DNA of 64,000 nucleotides from an uncultured Salinisphaerales bacterium (GTDB taxonomy: Bacteria > Pseudomonadota > Gammaproteobacteria > Nevskiales > CAJXLF01): the NCBI GenBank assembly GCA_913055805.1, contig CAJXLF010000008.1:1-64000 (forward strand). The letters are read 5' to 3'. The position numbers and the translations under genes were made by a program. Of this stretch, positions 25,079 through 36,371 are shown in pieces (position 1 is the first letter of the stretch; every line of letters begins with the position of its first letter). The notes under the pieces are model-generated. The model searched no databases, was not told the origin of the DNA, and saw nothing but the letters and a program-made list of their open reading frames with translations.

Positions 25079-25906
25079 ATGGCATTACAGAAAGCCAAAC
25101 CGACATCACCGGGGCGCCGGTTTGTTGTCCAGGTGAAGACCGAAGGCCTTCACAAGGGCAAGCCGCACGCTGCCCTGCTGGCCAAGAAGTCCAAGACCGG
25201 TGGTCGCAACAATCAGGGCCGTATTACCACCCGTCATCAGGGTGGTGGCCACAAGCAGCGCTACCGCGTGATTGACTTCAAGCGCAACAAGGACGGCGTG
25301 CCGGGCCGTGTTGAGCGTCTGGAATACGATCCGAACCGCAGTGCGCGTCTGGCCCTGGTGCTGTACGCGGACGGCGAGCGTCGTTACATCATTGCACCCA
25401 AGGGATTGCAGGAAGGCGCACCGCTGATGAGTGGTACGGACGCTCCGATCAAGCCAGGTAATGCCTTGCCGCTGCGTAATATCCCGGTGGGTACCACGGT
25501 ACATTGCGTGGAAATGCGTCCTGGCAAGGGCGCGCAGCTTGGCCGCAGCGCCGGCACCGCCATCCAGTATGTGGCGCGTGAGGGCGAGTACGCTACGTTG
25601 CGCCTGCGTTCCGGCGAGATGCGCAAGGTGGCGCTGGATTGCCGCGCCACGGTGGGCGAAGTGGGTAACTCTGAACACAGCCTGCGCAAGCTGGGCAAGG
25701 CCGGCGCTACACGTTGGCGCGGTATTCGCCCGACTGTGCGTGGTGTGGCCATGAACCCGGTTGACCATCCCCATGGTGGTGGTGAGGGCCGTACTTCGGG
25801 TGGCCGTCATCCGGTCAGCCCCTGGGCGATGCCCACCAAGGGTTACAAGACCCGCAAGAACAAGCGGACTGACGGCATGATCGTGCGCCGTCGCAACAAG
25901 CGTTAA
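25079..25906 (+). CDS. rplB: 50S ribosomal protein L2
   Basis: A 275-residue protein of full family length. Conserved blocks include [19 protein letters not shown] and the C-terminal [21 protein letters not shown], which contains the His needed for peptidyl-transferase centre assembly. ATG start with GGCGGA upstream. Confidence 0.98.
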   Translation: MALQKAKPTSPGRRFVVQVKTEGLHKGKPHAALLAKKSKTGGRNNQGRITTRHQGGGHKQRYRVIDFKRNKDGVPGRVERLEYDPNRSARLALVLYADGERRYIIAPKGLQEGAPLMSGTDAPIKPGNALPLRNIPVGTTVHCVEMRPGKGAQLGRSAGTAIQYVAREGEYATLRLRSGEMRKVALDCRATVGEVGNSEHSLRKLGKAGATRWRGIRPTVRGVAMNPVDHPHGGGEGRTSGGRHPVSPWAMPTKGYKTRKNKRTDGMIVRRRNKR

Positions 25907-25921
25907 GAGTAGAGGTTAGGC

Positions 25922-26191
25922 ATGCCACGTTCCCTCCGCAAAGGACCGTTTATTGACCTGCATCTGGCCAAGAAGGTCAGTGAGGCTCAGGACAGCAAGG
26001 TCAAGCGACCGATTAAAACCTGGTCCCGTCGTTCCATGGTCTCTCCGGACATGGTGGGTTTGACCATTGCCGTTCATAACGGCCGTCAGCATGTGCCGGT
26101 TTTCGTGACCGAAAACATGGTGGGCCACAAGTTGGGCGAATTTGCACCGAGCCGGACCTTCAAGGGCCATCTCGGCGACAAGAAGGCTTAA
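25922..26191 (+). CDS. rpsS: 30S ribosomal protein S19
   Basis: An 89-residue protein with [14 protein letters not shown] at the start and [22 protein letters not shown] at the end, typical of S19 in the 30S head. The gap to rplB is 15 bases and to rplV 10 bases. Confidence 0.98.
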   Translation: MPRSLRKGPFIDLHLAKKVSEAQDSKVKRPIKTWSRRSMVSPDMVGLTIAVHNGRQHVPVFVTENMVGHKLGEFAPSRTFKGHLGDKKA

Positions 26192-26201
26192 GGACGCAGT
26201 T

Positions 26202-26534
26202 ATGCAGACGACAGCGAAACTCAGAATGGCGCGTGTATCGCCGCAGAAAGCCCGCCTGGTGGCTGACCAGGTGCGTGGACTGCCGGTCGAGCGTGCCCTG
26301 CAGACCCTGCAGTTCAGCCCCAAGAAGGCAGCGCACCTGATGAAGAAGGTGCTGGAATCGGCGATTGCCAATGCTGAACACAACGATGGCGCCGATGTGG
26401 ACGAATTGAAGGTCAAGGCGGTTTTTGTAGATCAGGCGCCTGTGATGAAGCGTATCAAGCCACGCGCCAAGGGCCGTGCCGATCGTATCCTCAAGCGCAG
26501 CAGCCACATTACCGTGGTTGTGGCGGACGAGTAA
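26202..26534 (+). CDS. rplV: 50S ribosomal protein L22
   Basis: A 110-residue protein. The start [26 protein letters not shown] is family-typical, so the ATG at 26202 is chosen and an in-frame start 20 codons earlier is rejected. The exit-tunnel hairpin [22 protein letters not shown] is complete. Confidence 0.98.
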   Translation: MQTTAKLRMARVSPQKARLVADQVRGLPVERALQTLQFSPKKAAHLMKKVLESAIANAEHNDGADVDELKVKAVFVDQAPVMKRIKPRAKGRADRILKRSSHITVVVADE

Positions 26535-26546
26535 GAGAGAAGAGCT

Positions 26547-27224
26547 ATGGGTCAGAAAGTAAATCCGACCGGTTTTCGCCTTGGCGTTACCGCTGACTGG
26601 ACCTCCCGCTGGTTTGCCGAGCGTGGCACCTACCGTGAGATCCTGGCCAGTGATATCCAGGTGCGTGATTTCCTGCAGAGCGAGCTGAAGAACGCTTCCG
26701 TCAGCAAGATCCAGATCGATCGTCCGGCCAAGAGCGCTCGTATCACCATTCACACAGCCCGTCCCGGCATCGTGATTGGCAAGAAGGGTGAGGACATTGA
26801 GCGCCTGCGCAAGAAGCTGGAAAGCATGCTCAAGGTTCCAGTGCATGTGGCTGTGGAAGAGGTGCGCAAGCCGGAACTGGACGCCAAGCTGGTCGCTGAA
26901 AGCGTGGCCCAGCAGCTGGAACGTCGCATCATGTTCCGCCGTGCCATGAAGCGCGCTGTGCAGAATGCCATGCGCCTGGGCGCCGGTGGCATCAAGATCC
27001 AGGTCGGTGGTCGTCTGAATGGCGCTGAAATTGCCCGCACCGAATGGTATCGCGAAGGCCGTGTGCCGCTGCATACCCTGCGCGCGGACATTGACTACGC
27101 CACCGCCGAAGCCTCTACCACCTATGGTGTGATCGGCATCAAGGTGTGGGTATTCAAGGGTGAAATTTTCGAACCTCTGCGCGAAGCGCCGGCTGAAGAA
27201 GCCGAAGCGCCGGCAGAGAGTTGA
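26547..27224 (+). CDS. rpsC: 30S ribosomal protein S3
   Basis: A 225-residue protein with the N-terminal [13 protein letters not shown], the KH-domain GXXG-type loop in [16 protein letters not shown] and the C-terminal S3 domain. The last nine residues are acidic (EEAEAPAES), a common kind of tail for S3. It lies at the mRNA entry site. Confidence 0.98.
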   Translation: MGQKVNPTGFRLGVTADWTSRWFAERGTYREILASDIQVRDFLQSELKNASVSKIQIDRPAKSARITIHTARPGIVIGKKGEDIERLRKKLESMLKVPVHVAVEEVRKPELDAKLVAESVAQQLERRIMFRRAMKRAVQNAMRLGAGGIKIQVGGRLNGAEIARTEWYREGRVPLHTLRADIDYATAEASTTYGVIGIKVWVFKGEIFEPLREAPAEEAEAPAES

Positions 27225-27252
27225 TCGACAGGATTAACGGGAGTCTCGCGCC

Positions 27253-27666
27253 ATGATGCAGCCGAAACGGACCAAGTACCGTAAGCAAATGAAAGGACGT
27301 AACCGCGGCCTGGCCCAGGTGGGCAACCGCGTGAGCTTTGGCGAATACGGGCTGAAGTGTCTGGATACGGGCCGGATTACGGCGCGCCAGATCGAAGCCG
27401 CCCGTCGCGCCATGACCCGCCACATCAAGCGTGGCGGCAAGATCTGGATTCGTGTGTTCCCGGACGTGCCGGTGACCAAGAAGCCTATCGAAGTGCGTAT
27501 GGGTAAGGGTAAGGGCAATGTCGAGTACTGGGTGTGCAAGGTGCAGCCGGGCCGCATGCTTTACGAAATGGAAGGTGTGTCCGAAGAAGTTGCCCGCGAG
27601 GCTTTCCGCCTGGCGGCCGCCAAGTTGCCGGTGAAGACCGCATTTGTTAACCGGACGGTGATGTGA
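27253..27666 (+). CDS. rplP: 50S ribosomal protein L16
   Basis: A 137-residue protein. [17 protein letters not shown] aligns with the E. coli start MLQPKRTKFRKMHKGRN, supporting the first of two adjacent ATGs. The conserved [20 protein letters not shown] is present. The stop codon shares one base with the ATG of rpmC (TGATG). Confidence 0.97.
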   Translation: MMQPKRTKYRKQMKGRNRGLAQVGNRVSFGEYGLKCLDTGRITARQIEAARRAMTRHIKRGGKIWIRVFPDVPVTKKPIEVRMGKGKGNVEYWVCKVQPGRMLYEMEGVSEEVAREAFRLAAAKLPVKTAFVNRTVM

Positions 27667-27851
27667 TGAAGGTCGAAGAATTGCGTAACAGGTCGGCCAG
27701 TGAACTGGCTGATGAACTGCTGGCGCTGCGCAAGGAGCAATTCAACCTGCGTATGCAGCTGGCCACCGGGCAGCTGGCCCAGACACATCGTCTGCAGCAG
27801 GTGCGCCGCAATATTGCGCGCGTCAAGACTGTGATGAACGAGCAGGCCTGA
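27666..27851 (+). CDS. rpmC: 50S ribosomal protein L29
   Basis: A 61-residue helical protein starting [19 protein letters not shown], with [16 protein letters not shown] in the middle as in other L29 proteins. The ATG at 27666 is chosen because it matches the family start; a GTG one codon earlier is possible. Overlaps rplP by one base. Confidence 0.97.
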   Translation: MKVEELRNRSASELADELLALRKEQFNLRMQLATGQLAQTHRLQQVRRNIARVKTVMNEQA

Positions 27852-27865
27852 GGGGTATAGAGGCG

Positions 27866-28135
27866 ATGAGCGAAGCTAAGGAAATGCGCACGATTACCGG
27901 TCGTGTAGTAAGCGACAAGATGGACAAGACCATCACGGTTGCTATTGAGCGTCGTCTGATGCACCCGCTGTATGGCAAGACGGTGCGTCGCACTACCAAG
28001 GTGAGTGCGCATGACGAAAACAATGAGTGCCGGACTGGCGATATGGTGGTGCTGACTCAGTGCCGCCCGCTGTCGAAGTCCAAGCGCTGGAAACTGGTCA
28101 AGGTGGTCCCGGCGGCTGCCGTGGACCAGGCTTGA
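27866..28135 (+). CDS. rpsQ: 30S ribosomal protein S17
   Basis: An 89-residue OB-fold protein: [49 protein letters not shown] and the C-terminal [13 protein letters not shown] are S17 blocks. It is the last gene of the classical S10 operon and is followed after 24 bases by rplN. Confidence 0.98.
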   Translation: MSEAKEMRTITGRVVSDKMDKTITVAIERRLMHPLYGKTVRRTTKVSAHDENNECRTGDMVVLTQCRPLSKSKRWKLVKVVPAAAVDQA

Positions 28136-28159
28136 GCTTAAGGCGGACGGGGTAGAACC

Positions 28160-28525
28160 ATGATTCAGATGCAGACCATGCTGGACGTTGCCGACAACAG
28201 CGGTGCGCGCCAGGTGATGTGCTTTAAGGTGTTGGGCGGCTCCAAGCGCCGCTATGCCCGGATTGGCGATGTCATCAAGGTAACTGTCAAGGACGCCATC
28301 CCGCGCGGCAAGGTCAAGAAGGGTGAGGTGTACAACGCCGTTGTGGTCCGTACCCGTAAGGGCGTGCGGCGCCCCGACGGTTCGGTGATCCGCTTCGACA
28401 GCAACGCCGCGGTCCTGTTGACCGGCAAGCTGGAGCCCATCGGTACCCGTATTTTCGGCCCGGTAACCCGCGAATTGCGCGAGAAGTACATGCGCATTAT
28501 TTCGCTGGCACCGGAAGTACTCTAA
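28160..28525 (+). CDS. rplN: 50S ribosomal protein L14
   Basis: A 121-residue protein. [21 protein letters not shown] is the conserved start, and SLAPEVL at the end is standard. It is the first gene of the spc operon in E. coli. No promoter or terminator is obvious in the 24-base gap after rpsQ, so read-through is likely. Confidence 0.98.
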   Translation: MIQMQTMLDVADNSGARQVMCFKVLGGSKRRYARIGDVIKVTVKDAIPRGKVKKGEVYNAVVVRTRKGVRRPDGSVIRFDSNAAVLLTGKLEPIGTRIFGPVTRELREKYMRIISLAPEVL

Positions 28526-28537
28526 GAGTAGGCAGCT

Positions 28538-28864
28538 ATGCGTAAGATCAAGAAAGGTGACGAGATCGTCGTCATTGCCGGAAAAGACAAGGGTCGTCGT
28601 GGCCAGGTCATCCGTGTACTGGACGAAAAGCGTCTGGTCGTGGAAGGCGTGAACATGGCCAAGAAACACGTCAAGGCCGACCCGAACCGCGGCATTGCCG
28701 GCGGTATCGTGGACAAGGAAATGCCGATCCAGGTTTCGAACGTCATGCTGTTCAACAGCGAGTCCGGCAAAGGTGATCGTGTGGGTTTCAAGTTTGTCGA
28801 GAAGGACGGTAAGCAGCGCAAGGTGCGCGTGTTCAAGTCCAACGGCAACCTGGTCGACGCCTAG
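28538..28864 (+). CDS. rplX: 50S ribosomal protein L24
   Basis: A 108-residue protein with the KOW motif in [21 protein letters not shown] at the N-terminus. It starts early 50S assembly. Gap of 12 bases after rplN and 11 bases before rplE. Confidence 0.98.
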   Translation: MRKIKKGDEIVVIAGKDKGRRGQVIRVLDEKRLVVEGVNMAKKHVKADPNRGIAGGIVDKEMPIQVSNVMLFNSESGKGDRVGFKFVEKDGKQRKVRVFKSNGNLVDA

Positions 28865-28875
28865 GAGTAAATGAG

Positions 28876-29415
28876 ATGGCGAGACTGAACGATATTTACA
28901 AATCCGAAGTGGTTCCAAAACTGATGGAACAGTTCGGTTATACCAGCCCGATGCAGGTGCCGCGTATTACCAAGATCACCCTGAACATGGGTGTGGGTGA
29001 GGCAACCAGCGACAAGAAGCTGATTGATGCGGCTGTCCGGGATATGGAACAGATTGCAGGTCAGAAGGCGGTTGTGACCAAGGCCCGTAAATCTGTTGCC
29101 GGCTTCAAGATTCGTGAAGGCTGGCCGATCGGCTGCAAGGTCACCCTGCGCCGTGATCGCATGTATGAATTCTTTGACCGGCTGGTCAATGTGTCGCTGC
29201 CGCGTATCCGCGACTTTCGTGGCATGAATCTCAAGTCCTTTGATGGACGCGGCAACTACAGCCTGGGTATTACCGAGCAGATCGTGTTTCCTGAAATCGA
29301 CTACGACAAGGTCGATCGCCTGCGCGGTATGGATATTACGATTACGACCAGCGCCAAGACCGATGAAGAAGGTCAGGCATTGCTGGAAGCCTTCAACTTC
29401 CCGTTTCGCAAATAA
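28876..29415 (+). CDS. rplE: 50S ribosomal protein L5
   Basis: A 179-residue protein, the family length. [20 protein letters not shown] and the C-terminal [23 protein letters not shown] blocks are L5 hallmarks. It binds 5S rRNA in the central protuberance. Confidence 0.98.
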   Translation: MARLNDIYKSEVVPKLMEQFGYTSPMQVPRITKITLNMGVGEATSDKKLIDAAVRDMEQIAGQKAVVTKARKSVAGFKIREGWPIGCKVTLRRDRMYEFFDRLVNVSLPRIRDFRGMNLKSFDGRGNYSLGITEQIVFPEIDYDKVDRLRGMDITITTSAKTDEEGQALLEAFNFPFRK

Positions 29416-29433
29416 GCGGGGGAGAGAGTAGAT

Positions 29434-29739
29434 ATGGCGAAGAAAAGCATGATTGCCCGTGAAGTAAAGCGTGCCAACGCGGCGCGCCGTTTTGCGGCCA
29501 AGCGTGATGAGCTGCGGGCCAAAATCCGCGATCCGAAGCTTAGCTATGAGGAGCGTTACGAAGCGGTGCAGGCCCTGCAGAAGCTGCCGCGTGATGCCAG
29601 CCCCCATCGTCAGCGTAATCGCTGTCACGTGACGGGTCGTCCGCGTGCGTACTACCGCAAATTCGGTCTGGCCCGTAACAAACTTCGTGAAGCCGCCATG
29701 CGTGGTGAAATTCCCGGTCTGGTTAAGTCCAGCTGGTAA
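29434..29739 (+). CDS. rpsN: 30S ribosomal protein S14
   Basis: A 101-residue protein of the long, zinc-free type: [39 protein letters not shown] has a single Cys rather than the CxxC pairs of the short zinc form. Located between rplE and rpsH as in E. coli. Confidence 0.98.
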   Translation: MAKKSMIAREVKRANAARRFAAKRDELRAKIRDPKLSYEERYEAVQALQKLPRDASPHRQRNRCHVTGRPRAYYRKFGLARNKLREAAMRGEIPGLVKSSW

Positions 29740-29758
29740 AACATAGGGTATCGATATC

Positions 29759-30157
29759 ATGAGTATGACTGACCCCGTCGCCGACATGCTGACCCGCATT
29801 CGCAACGCTCAGATCGCGAACAAGAAGCGTGTGGTTATGCCGGCTTCCAAGCTGAAGATTGCGATTGCCAATGTGCTCAAGGACGAAGGCTATATTGCCG
29901 ACTACAGCACCGTTGATGGTGAGCACAACAAGCGTGACCTGAGCATGGATCTTAAGTATTTCGACGGTCGCCCGGTGATCGAGCAGATTGAGCGCGTGAG
30001 CAAGCCGGGTCTGCGTGTTTACAAATCCAAGGACGAGCTGCCCGAAGTTATGGGCGGCCTGGGTATTGCCATTATTTCCACTTCGAGTGGCGTGATGACC
30101 GATCGCGCTGCCCGCAAGCTGGGTAAGGGTGGCGAAATCCTGTGCATTGTTGCCTGA
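29759..30157 (+). CDS. rpsH: 30S ribosomal protein S8
   Basis: A 132-residue protein starting [18 protein letters not shown] and ending [33 protein letters not shown]. In E. coli S8 is the translational repressor of the spc operon, acting near rplE. The gap to rplF is 10 bases. Confidence 0.98.
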   Translation: MSMTDPVADMLTRIRNAQIANKKRVVMPASKLKIAIANVLKDEGYIADYSTVDGEHNKRDLSMDLKYFDGRPVIEQIERVSKPGLRVYKSKDELPEVMGGLGIAIISTSSGVMTDRAARKLGKGGEILCIVA

Positions 30158-30167
30158 GGCAGTTGTT

Positions 30168-30695
30168 ATGTCGCGTGTAGCTAAGAACCCGATCCCCATG
30201 CCATCCGGCGTTGAGCTGAATGTCGGCGATGGGCAGGTCAATGTGAAGGGCAGCAAAGGCGCCCTGCAGATGAACCTGCCGGCCGGAATCGGCATCAATG
30301 TGGCCGATGGCAAGGCCAATATCGAAGTCAGCGATGGCGCCACCATGGCCATGGGCGGCACCGTGCGCGCTCTGGTCAGCAATATGGTGACCGGTGTCAG
30401 CGACGGCTTTGAGCGCAAGCTGGAACTGGTTGGCGTGGGTTACCGCGCACAGGCCCAGGGCAAGAATCTGAACCTGACGCTGGGTTTTTCACATCCGGTG
30501 AATTATCCGGTGCCGGAAGGCATAACGATTGAAACGCCGAGCCAGACCGAGATTCTGGTCAAGGGTGTCGACAAGCAGCAGGTGGGTCAGGTCTCTGCCG
30601 AGATCCGCGCCTATCGGCCGCCGGAGCCTTACAAGGGCAAAGGTATCCGCTATGCCGACGAACGTGTTCTTCGTAAAGAAGCCAAGAAGAAATAA
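30168..30695 (+). CDS. rplF: 50S ribosomal protein L6
   Basis: A 175-residue protein. The start [17 protein letters not shown] fixes the ATG at 30168 instead of an earlier in-frame codon. The C-terminal [19 protein letters not shown] is the L6 signature near the GTPase-associated centre. Confidence 0.98.
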   Translation: MSRVAKNPIPMPSGVELNVGDGQVNVKGSKGALQMNLPAGIGINVADGKANIEVSDGATMAMGGTVRALVSNMVTGVSDGFERKLELVGVGYRAQAQGKNLNLTLGFSHPVNYPVPEGITIETPSQTEILVKGVDKQQVGQVSAEIRAYRPPEPYKGKGIRYADERVLRKEAKKK

Positions 30696-30729
30696 CTTCC
30701 GGCTTCATTAAAGACGAGATAGGACGACC

Positions 30730-31083
30730 ATGGACAAGAAAACAACCCGGCTACGGCGCGCACGCCGTACCCGCGCAAAGATTGCCGAACTGGGTGAGCA
30801 TCGCCTGACGGTGCATCGCACGCCGAAGCACATCTATGCGCAGATTATCGATCCCGCCGGCGGCCAGACCCTGGTGTCTGCCTCGACGATGGGCAAGGAC
30901 TTGCGGGCCGAGCTCAAGGCAACCGGTAATGCCGAAGCCGCAGCGTTGGTTGGCAAAACCCTGGCGGAAAAAGCCAAAAAAGCCGGTATCGAACGAGTCG
31001 CTTTCGATCGTTCGGGTTTCCGTTACCACGGTCGCGTCAAGGCGCTGGCCGATGCGGCACGTGAAAACGGTCTGCAGTTCTAA
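30730..31083 (+). CDS. rplR: 50S ribosomal protein L18
   Basis: A 117-residue 5S-rRNA-binding protein: [26 protein letters not shown] at the start and [22 protein letters not shown] at the end. Gap of 34 bases after rplF and 10 bases before rpsE. Confidence 0.98.
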   Translation: MDKKTTRLRRARRTRAKIAELGEHRLTVHRTPKHIYAQIIDPAGGQTLVSASTMGKDLRAELKATGNAEAAALVGKTLAEKAKKAGIERVAFDRSGFRYHGRVKALADAARENGLQF

Positions 31084-31093
31084 GGGCTGACTT

Positions 31094-31603
31094 ATGAGCA
31101 CGAATTTTGAAAACGGCAGCAACACGCCGGAACTGAACGAAAAGCTGGTCGCGGTTAACCGTGTGGCCAAAACCGTCAAGGGTGGCCGCCAGTTCACCTT
31201 CACCGCGCTAACCGTGGTGGGCGATGGCGAAGGCCGCGTTGGCTTTGGTTACGGCAAGGCCAAGGAAGTGCCTCTGGCCATTTCCAAGGCCATGGACAAG
31301 GCCCGCAAGAACATGGTGAGCATCCATCTCAAGGAAGGCACCATTCAGCACAAGAGTGTGGGCACTCACAGTGCGACGCGTGTCTTTATGCGCCCGGCCT
31401 CCGACGGTACCGGTGTGATTGCCGGTGGCGCCATGCGCGCCGTGTTCGAAGTGGCCGGTGTGCAGAACGTGCTGGCGAAAATCTACGGTTCGCGTAACCC
31501 GGTCAACGTGGTCAAGGCGACCGTGAATGCGCTGGCGGATATGCGCGACCCGGAATCGATCGCTGCCAAACGTGGCAAGACGGTCGAAGAAATTCTCAGC
31601 TAA
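31094..31603 (+). CDS. rpsE: 30S ribosomal protein S5
   Basis: A 169-residue protein with [38 protein letters not shown] and the C-terminal EILS end. It takes part in decoding fidelity. The N-terminus is slightly longer than usual, with an Asn-rich lead ([14 protein letters not shown]). Confidence 0.98.
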   Translation: MSTNFENGSNTPELNEKLVAVNRVAKTVKGGRQFTFTALTVVGDGEGRVGFGYGKAKEVPLAISKAMDKARKNMVSIHLKEGTIQHKSVGTHSATRVFMRPASDGTGVIAGGAMRAVFEVAGVQNVLAKIYGSRNPVNVVKATVNALADMRDPESIAAKRGKTVEEILS

Positions 31604-31617
31604 GCAGGAACTGAGCG

Positions 31618-31812
31618 ATGGCGAAGAAAAAAGTTGAAACCCTGCGTGTGACCCAGATCAAGAGTTCTGCCGGCCGGTTGAAGAATCATCAGGCCTGCCT
31701 GCGGGGCCTGGGCCTGCGCCGCATCCACCACACGGTGGAAGTGGCTGCGACCCCGGAGAATCTGGGCATGATGAATAAGATCAGCTACATGCTGAAGGTT
31801 GAGGAAGCCTAA
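31618..31812 (+). CDS. rpmD: 50S ribosomal protein L30
   Basis: A 64-residue protein: [33 protein letters not shown] covers the L30 ferredoxin-like core. It ends one base before the rplO start codon (TAAGATG). Confidence 0.97.
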   Translation: MAKKKVETLRVTQIKSSAGRLKNHQACLRGLGLRRIHHTVEVAATPENLGMMNKISYMLKVEEA

Positions 31813-31813
31813 G

Positions 31814-32254
31814 ATGAAACTGAATACGCTCAAACCGGGCGCCGGTGCCAAGCATGCCGGCAAGCGTGTTGGCCGCGGGCCGGGTTCCGGCCTGGGCAAA
31901 ACCGCGGGTCGCGGCGTCAAGGGCCAGAAGTCCCGTTCAGGTGGATTCCACAAGAGCGGTTTCGAAGGCGGCCAGATGCCATTGCAGCGTCGCCTGCCGA
32001 AGATCGGCTTCCGTTCGCGCACCAATCCGTTCAATGCGGAAGTGCGTCTGGATACCCTGGCCAAGGTTGAGGCCGAGACGGTGGATCTGGCTGCTCTGCA
32101 GGCGGCGGGTGTTGTACCCAAGCGCGTACATCGTGTGAAGGTGATTGCCACGGGTGAGCTTGGCAAGGCCGTGACTGTGGCCGCAGATATTGCAGTGACC
32201 AAAGGTGCCCGCGCGGCTATTGAAGCTGCTGGCGGCAAGATACTCGAAGCCTGA
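31814..32254 (+). CDS. rplO: 50S ribosomal protein L15
   Basis: A 146-residue protein. [34 protein letters not shown] is the conserved L15 start, which fixes the ATG at 31814. The C-terminal domain is complete ([15 protein letters not shown]). Confidence 0.98.
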   Translation: MKLNTLKPGAGAKHAGKRVGRGPGSGLGKTAGRGVKGQKSRSGGFHKSGFEGGQMPLQRRLPKIGFRSRTNPFNAEVRLDTLAKVEAETVDLAALQAAGVVPKRVHRVKVIATGELGKAVTVAADIAVTKGARAAIEAAGGKILEA

Positions 32255-32274
32255 AGGGAATAGCAGAGAGCATC

Positions 32275-33621
32275 ATGGCGAAACGACCCGCACTGAATCC
32301 TGGAGCCGCTAGCGGCGCTGGCATGCCCGACTTGTCCAAGTTGGGAGACCTGCGCTCGCGTCTGCTGTTCCTGCTCGGTGCCCTGATCGTCTATCGCATT
32401 GGCTCTTTCATCCCGGTGCCGGGTATTGACCCGCAGGCGTTGGCGCAGATGTTTGATGCGCAACGCGGCACCATCCTGGACATGTTCAACATGTTTTCCG
32501 GCGGTGCGCTGGAGCGCCTGAGTCTGTTTGCCCTGGGCATCATGCCCTACATTTCCGCCTCTATCATCATGCAGCTGCTGACCGCGACGGTGTCATCGCT
32601 GAAAGAGATGAAGAAAGAGGGCGAAGCCGGACGCCGCAGGATTACCCAGTACACCCGTTATGGCACGCTGGCGCTGGCGAGCTTTCAGGCGACCGGTGCG
32701 GCAATCGCGCTGCAGAATCAGGGCGTGGCGTTGGCGCCGGGTTTTGGTTTTGTGTTTACGGCAGCTGTCTCGCTGGTAACCGGCACCATGTTCCTGATGT
32801 GGCTGGGCGAGCAGGTGACCGAACGCGGTATCGGTAACGGTATTTCTATCATTATCTTCGCCAGTATTGTGGCCGGACTGCCGTCCGCCATCGGCGGTAC
32901 GCTGGAGCTGGTGCGTACTGGTGAAATGAACCCCGCAGGTGCGCTGTTCCTGTTTGCCCTGGCCCTGGGCGTGACGGCCTTTGTGGTGTTCATGGAGCGG
33001 GCCCAGCGCCGTATCCCGATTCAGCATGCGCGCCGCCAGCAGGGGCGTAATATGTACATGGCGCAGACCCAGCATCTGCCTCTGAAGCTGAACATGGCAG
33101 GTGTGATTCCACCGATTTTTGCTTCCAGCATTATCCTGTTCCCGGCCACGATGGTGCGTTTCATGGGCGAGGGTGCGGTGAGCACCTGGGTCGCCAATGC
33201 GCTTTCCCCGGGACAGCCGATCTACGTGATCATGTATTCACTGATGATCGTGTTCTTCTGCTTTTTCTATACCGCGCTGGTGTTTGACTCGCGCGAAACG
33301 GCCGACAATCTGAAGCGCTCCGGCGCCTTTATCCCGGGTGTGCGCCCGGGTATCCAGACCGCCAATTACGTGGATAACGTGCTGACCCGCCTGACTGTGG
33401 CCGGCGCTGCCTACATTACTGCGGTCTGCCTGTTGCCGGAACTGTTGATCGTTTACTGGAATGTGCCGTTTTATTTCGGCGGTACTTCACTGCTGATTAT
33501 CGTTGTGGTGGTCATGGACTTCATGGCGCAGCTGCAGGCTCATCTGATGTCTCATCAGTATGAGGGGCTGCTGAAAAAAGCCAATCTCAAGTCGCATGGC
33601 CGTGCCGGCACTGTCCGCTAA
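32275..33621 (+). CDS. secY: Preprotein translocase subunit SecY
   Basis: A 448-residue inner-membrane protein with ten hydrophobic segments. It forms the channel of the Sec translocon. Recognisable parts: [13 protein letters not shown] after the first segment, the plug region [33 protein letters not shown], and [15 protein letters not shown] in a cytosolic loop. Position between rplO and rpmJ is standard. Confidence 0.98.
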   Translation: MAKRPALNPGAASGAGMPDLSKLGDLRSRLLFLLGALIVYRIGSFIPVPGIDPQALAQMFDAQRGTILDMFNMFSGGALERLSLFALGIMPYISASIIMQLLTATVSSLKEMKKEGEAGRRRITQYTRYGTLALASFQATGAAIALQNQGVALAPGFGFVFTAAVSLVTGTMFLMWLGEQVTERGIGNGISIIIFASIVAGLPSAIGGTLELVRTGEMNPAGALFLFALALGVTAFVVFMERAQRRIPIQHARRQQGRNMYMAQTQHLPLKLNMAGVIPPIFASSIILFPATMVRFMGEGAVSTWVANALSPGQPIYVIMYSLMIVFFCFFYTALVFDSRETADNLKRSGAFIPGVRPGIQTANYVDNVLTRLTVAGAAYITAVCLLPELLIVYWNVPFYFGGTSLLIIVVVVMDFMAQLQAHLMSHQYEGLLKKANLKSHGRAGTVR

Positions 33622-33645
33622 CCAGTTTTATTTAGGAGTGAAGCG

Positions 33646-33759
33646 ATGAAAGTTCGTGCTTCAGTGAAAAAAATCTGCCGTAACTGCAAGGTGATTCGTC
33701 GCCATGGCGTGGTGCGTGTCATCTGCACGGATCCCCGCCACAAGCAGCGGCAGGGTTGA
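33646..33759 (+). CDS. rpmJ: 50S ribosomal protein L36
   Basis: A 37-residue protein, [20 protein letters not shown] then [13 protein letters not shown]. It has the three Cys and one His that bind zinc (C-x2-C ... C-x4-H), so it is the zinc-containing form. AGGAGTGAAGCG precedes the ATG. It lies between secY and rpsM as in E. coli. Confidence 0.97.
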   Translation: MKVRASVKKICRNCKVIRRHGVVRVICTDPRHKQRQG

Positions 33760-33762
33760 GTT

Positions 33763-33787
33763 ACCAGGGGTTCCTGGTTGATTTTTG
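33763..33787 (+). promoter_or_regulatory. Weak terminator-like hairpin before the alpha operon
   Basis: ACCAGG-ggtt-CCTGGT followed by TGATTTTT lies in the 115-base gap between rpmJ and rpsM. It may end part of the spc transcript or belong to the alpha-operon leader, which in E. coli is the target of S4 autoregulation. A second hairpin (CGGCA/TGCCG) follows at about 33798-33825. Confidence 0.4.
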
Positions 33788-33874
33788 GGCCTGAAATCGG
33801 CAAAATTGCGCGTTTTGCGCTGCCGCATTCCAGGCAGGTTTGATCCTCGTTAAAAGAGTCGAGTGAGGTAATAA

Positions 33875-34231
33875 ATGGCACGTATTGCAGGTGTCAATAT
33901 CCCCGCCAACAAGCATGCGGTAATCGCTTTGCGGTCCATTTATGGCGTTGGTCCTGCGCGCGCACGCGATATTTGTGTTGCCGCCAATGTCCAGCCGGAT
34001 ACCAAGGTGCGCGATCTGAACGACGGTGAAGTCGAGGCTTTGCGTACCGCAGTGGCCCAGTATGCGGTGGAGGGTGACCTGCGCCGTGAAATTTCTATCA
34101 ACATCAAGCGTCTGATGGACCTGGGCTGTTATCGCGGCCTGCGCCATCGTCGCGGACTGCCGGTTCGTGGTCAGCGTACCCGAACCAATGCCCGTACCCG
34201 CAAGGGTCCGCGCCGTCCGATCCGCAAATAA
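33875..34231 (+). CDS. rpsM: 30S ribosomal protein S13
   Basis: A 118-residue protein: [25 protein letters not shown] at the start and [20 protein letters not shown] near the end. It is at the head of the alpha operon (rpsM-rpsK-rpsD-rpoA-rplQ). GTGAGGTAATAA precedes the ATG. Confidence 0.98.
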   Translation: MARIAGVNIPANKHAVIALRSIYGVGPARARDICVAANVQPDTKVRDLNDGEVEALRTAVAQYAVEGDLRREISINIKRLMDLGCYRGLRHRRGLPVRGQRTRTNARTRKGPRRPIRK

Positions 34232-34247
34232 GCAGTAGGATTTGAAC

Positions 34248-34637
34248 ATGGCTGAAGCCTCTACTCGCGCGCGCAAGCGCAGCAAAAAGAACGTGCAGGA
34301 CGGTATTGCCCATATCCATGCCACGTTTAACAACACGATCATCATGATCACCGACCGCCAGGGCAACGCTCTGGGCTGGTCTACTGCCGGCGCCTGCGGT
34401 TTTCGCGGTTCGCGCAAGAGCACGCCTTTCGCTGCCCAGGTGGCGGCCGAGAAGGCAGGCGCTGCAGCGGCCGAACACGGCGTCAAGAGCCTTGAAGTGC
34501 GCGTCAAAGGGCCAGGTCCCGGTCGTGAAGCGGCCGTACGCTCCCTGAACGCCAATGGTTTCAAGATCACCCATATCACGGATGTGACGCCTATACCGCA
34601 TAACGGTTGCCGTCCACCCAAGCGGCGCCGCGTTTAA
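34248..34637 (+). CDS. rpsK: 30S ribosomal protein S11
   Basis: A 129-residue protein: [47 protein letters not shown] and the C-terminal [13 protein letters not shown] are S11 hallmarks. The ATG at 34248 follows GTAGGATTTGAAC. Confidence 0.98.
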   Translation: MAEASTRARKRSKKNVQDGIAHIHATFNNTIIMITDRQGNALGWSTAGACGFRGSRKSTPFAAQVAAEKAGAAAAEHGVKSLEVRVKGPGPGREAAVRSLNANGFKITHITDVTPIPHNGCRPPKRRRV

Positions 34638-34671
34638 GCGTCCCCAGATTTAGCGACAGGATTCGACGAAC

Positions 34672-35295
34672 ATGGCCAAGTACACCGGTCCCAAGTGTAA
34701 GCAATCCCGCCGTGCCGGCACCGACCTGATGCTCAAGGGTCGCGGCCGTTCGGTGGAAACCAAGTGCAAGCTGGAAACGCCTCCAGGCATGCATGGTGCT
34801 TCCCGCCGCCAGCGTCTGTCTGATTACGCGCTGCAGCTGCGTGAGAAGCAGAAGCTCCGTCAGATGTACGGTGTGCTGGAGCGCCAGTTCCGTAACTATT
34901 ACCAGCGCGCTGCGCAGAGAAAGGGCGCCACCGGCACCCTGCTGCTGCAGATGCTGGAAAGCCGCCTGGATAACGTGGTTTATCGTATGGGATTTGGCAC
35001 TACGCGCGCCGAAGCCCGTCAGCTGGTCTCCCACAAGGCTATTGCCGTGAACGGCCAGACCGTCAATATTCCTTCCTACCAGGTGAAGGCGGGTGATGTG
35101 GTGACAGTGCGTGAAAAAGCGCGTCAGCAGACCCGTATCCAGACCTCCGTTGAGGTTGCCTCCCAGATCGGTTTCCCCGAATGGGTCGAGGTCAATGAGA
35201 AGAAGCTTGAAGGTGTATTCAAGCAGATTCCGGACCGGGATCAGATTCTCCCGGACATTAATGAAAACCTGGTCGTCGAGTTGTACTCGAAGTAA
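34672..35295 (+). CDS. rpsD: 30S ribosomal protein S4
   Basis: A 207-residue protein with the S4 RNA-binding domain [33 protein letters not shown]. The N-terminus ([18 protein letters not shown]) carries Cys but not the full four-Cys zinc site of some S4 forms. In E. coli S4 represses the alpha operon. Confidence 0.98.
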   Translation: MAKYTGPKCKQSRRAGTDLMLKGRGRSVETKCKLETPPGMHGASRRQRLSDYALQLREKQKLRQMYGVLERQFRNYYQRAAQRKGATGTLLLQMLESRLDNVVYRMGFGTTRAEARQLVSHKAIAVNGQTVNIPSYQVKAGDVVTVREKARQQTRIQTSVEVASQIGFPEWVEVNEKKLEGVFKQIPDRDQILPDINENLVVELYSK

Positions 35296-35331
35296 TCGCG
35301 CCAGCGAAACAGAATTTACGAGGAAACACGC

Positions 35332-36330
35332 ATGCAGGGTTCTGTTACCGATCTTCTCAAGCCACGCCTGGTCAATGTAGAGCAGGTTACCGCCAATCGC
35401 GCTCGCGTCACTCTGGAACCGCTGGAGCGCGGTTATGGGCACACGCTGGGCAACGCCCTGCGTCGCATTCTGCTTTCGTCAATTCCCGGTGCTGCAATCA
35501 CCGAGGTGGCGATTGATGGCGTGCTGCATGAGTACACCACTGTGGAAGGTATGCAGGAAGACGTCGTAGACGTGCTGCTGAACCTGAAGAACGTGGCGGT
35601 GTGCATGCATGCCCACGACGAGGTGGAGCTGCGACTGGCCAAGAGTGGTGCGGGCGTGGTGACGGCCGCTGATATCGTGGTGGATCATGACGTTGAAATC
35701 GTCAATCCCGACCACGTGATCGCCAATCTCACCAGCGGCGAGCTGAACATGACGCTGAAAGTATCACGTGGCCGTGGCTATCAGCCGGCCCAGAGCAAGG
35801 CGCCTGGTGAGGAAGAGGGCAGCGACGCCATCATTGGTCGTCTGCGTCTGGACGCTTCCTTCAGCCCGGTTCGCCGTGTGAGCTACCAGGTGGACGCCGC
35901 CCGTGTTGAGCAGAAGACCAACATGGACAAGCTCATTCTGGACGTGGAGACCAACGGCAGCATCGAGGCGCAGGAAGCTGTGCGTCAGGCAGCCAATATC
36001 CTGCGTGACCAGCTCAGCGTATTCGTCGAACTCAAGGGCGATGAAGTGGTCGAGGAAGATGCGGGTTCGGACTCCGAGAGCGTCAATCCTGTACTGCTCA
36101 AGCCCATCGAGGAGCTGGACCTGACCGTGCGTTCCACCAACTGCCTGAAGGCAGAGAACATCTATTTCGTGGGTGATCTGGTGCAGCGTACCGAAACCGA
36201 GCTGATGAAGACGCCGAACTTCGGCAAGAAGTCGCTGAACGAAATTTCCGATGTACTGGCGCAGCATGGTCTGAGCCTGGGTATGACCCTGGAAAACTGG
36301 CCGCCGGCAAACCTGCAGAAAGCCAGCTGA
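35332..36330 (+). CDS. rpoA: RNA polymerase alpha subunit
   Basis: A 332-residue protein. The N-terminal dimerisation domain includes [28 protein letters not shown]. The C-terminal domain, which contacts UP elements and activators, includes [44 protein letters not shown]. Full length and in its normal position between rpsD and rplQ. Confidence 0.98.
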   Translation: MQGSVTDLLKPRLVNVEQVTANRARVTLEPLERGYGHTLGNALRRILLSSIPGAAITEVAIDGVLHEYTTVEGMQEDVVDVLLNLKNVAVCMHAHDEVELRLAKSGAGVVTAADIVVDHDVEIVNPDHVIANLTSGELNMTLKVSRGRGYQPAQSKAPGEEEGSDAIIGRLRLDASFSPVRRVSYQVDAARVEQKTNMDKLILDVETNGSIEAQEAVRQAANILRDQLSVFVELKGDEVVEEDAGSDSESVNPVLLKPIEELDLTVRSTNCLKAENIYFVGDLVQRTETELMKTPNFGKKSLNEISDVLAQHGLSLGMTLENWPPANLQKAS

Positions 36331-36371
36331 GCTACGCCTGAACTGATAACGAATTAGCAAAGAGATTAGCC

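Noticed and set aside
30129-30167. Upstream start for L6, and similar N-terminal extensions for L15, L22, S11 and L13
   Set aside because: The family-conserved N-termini begin at the later ATG codons, which have suitable ribosome sites, and the extensions run into the preceding gene or leader.
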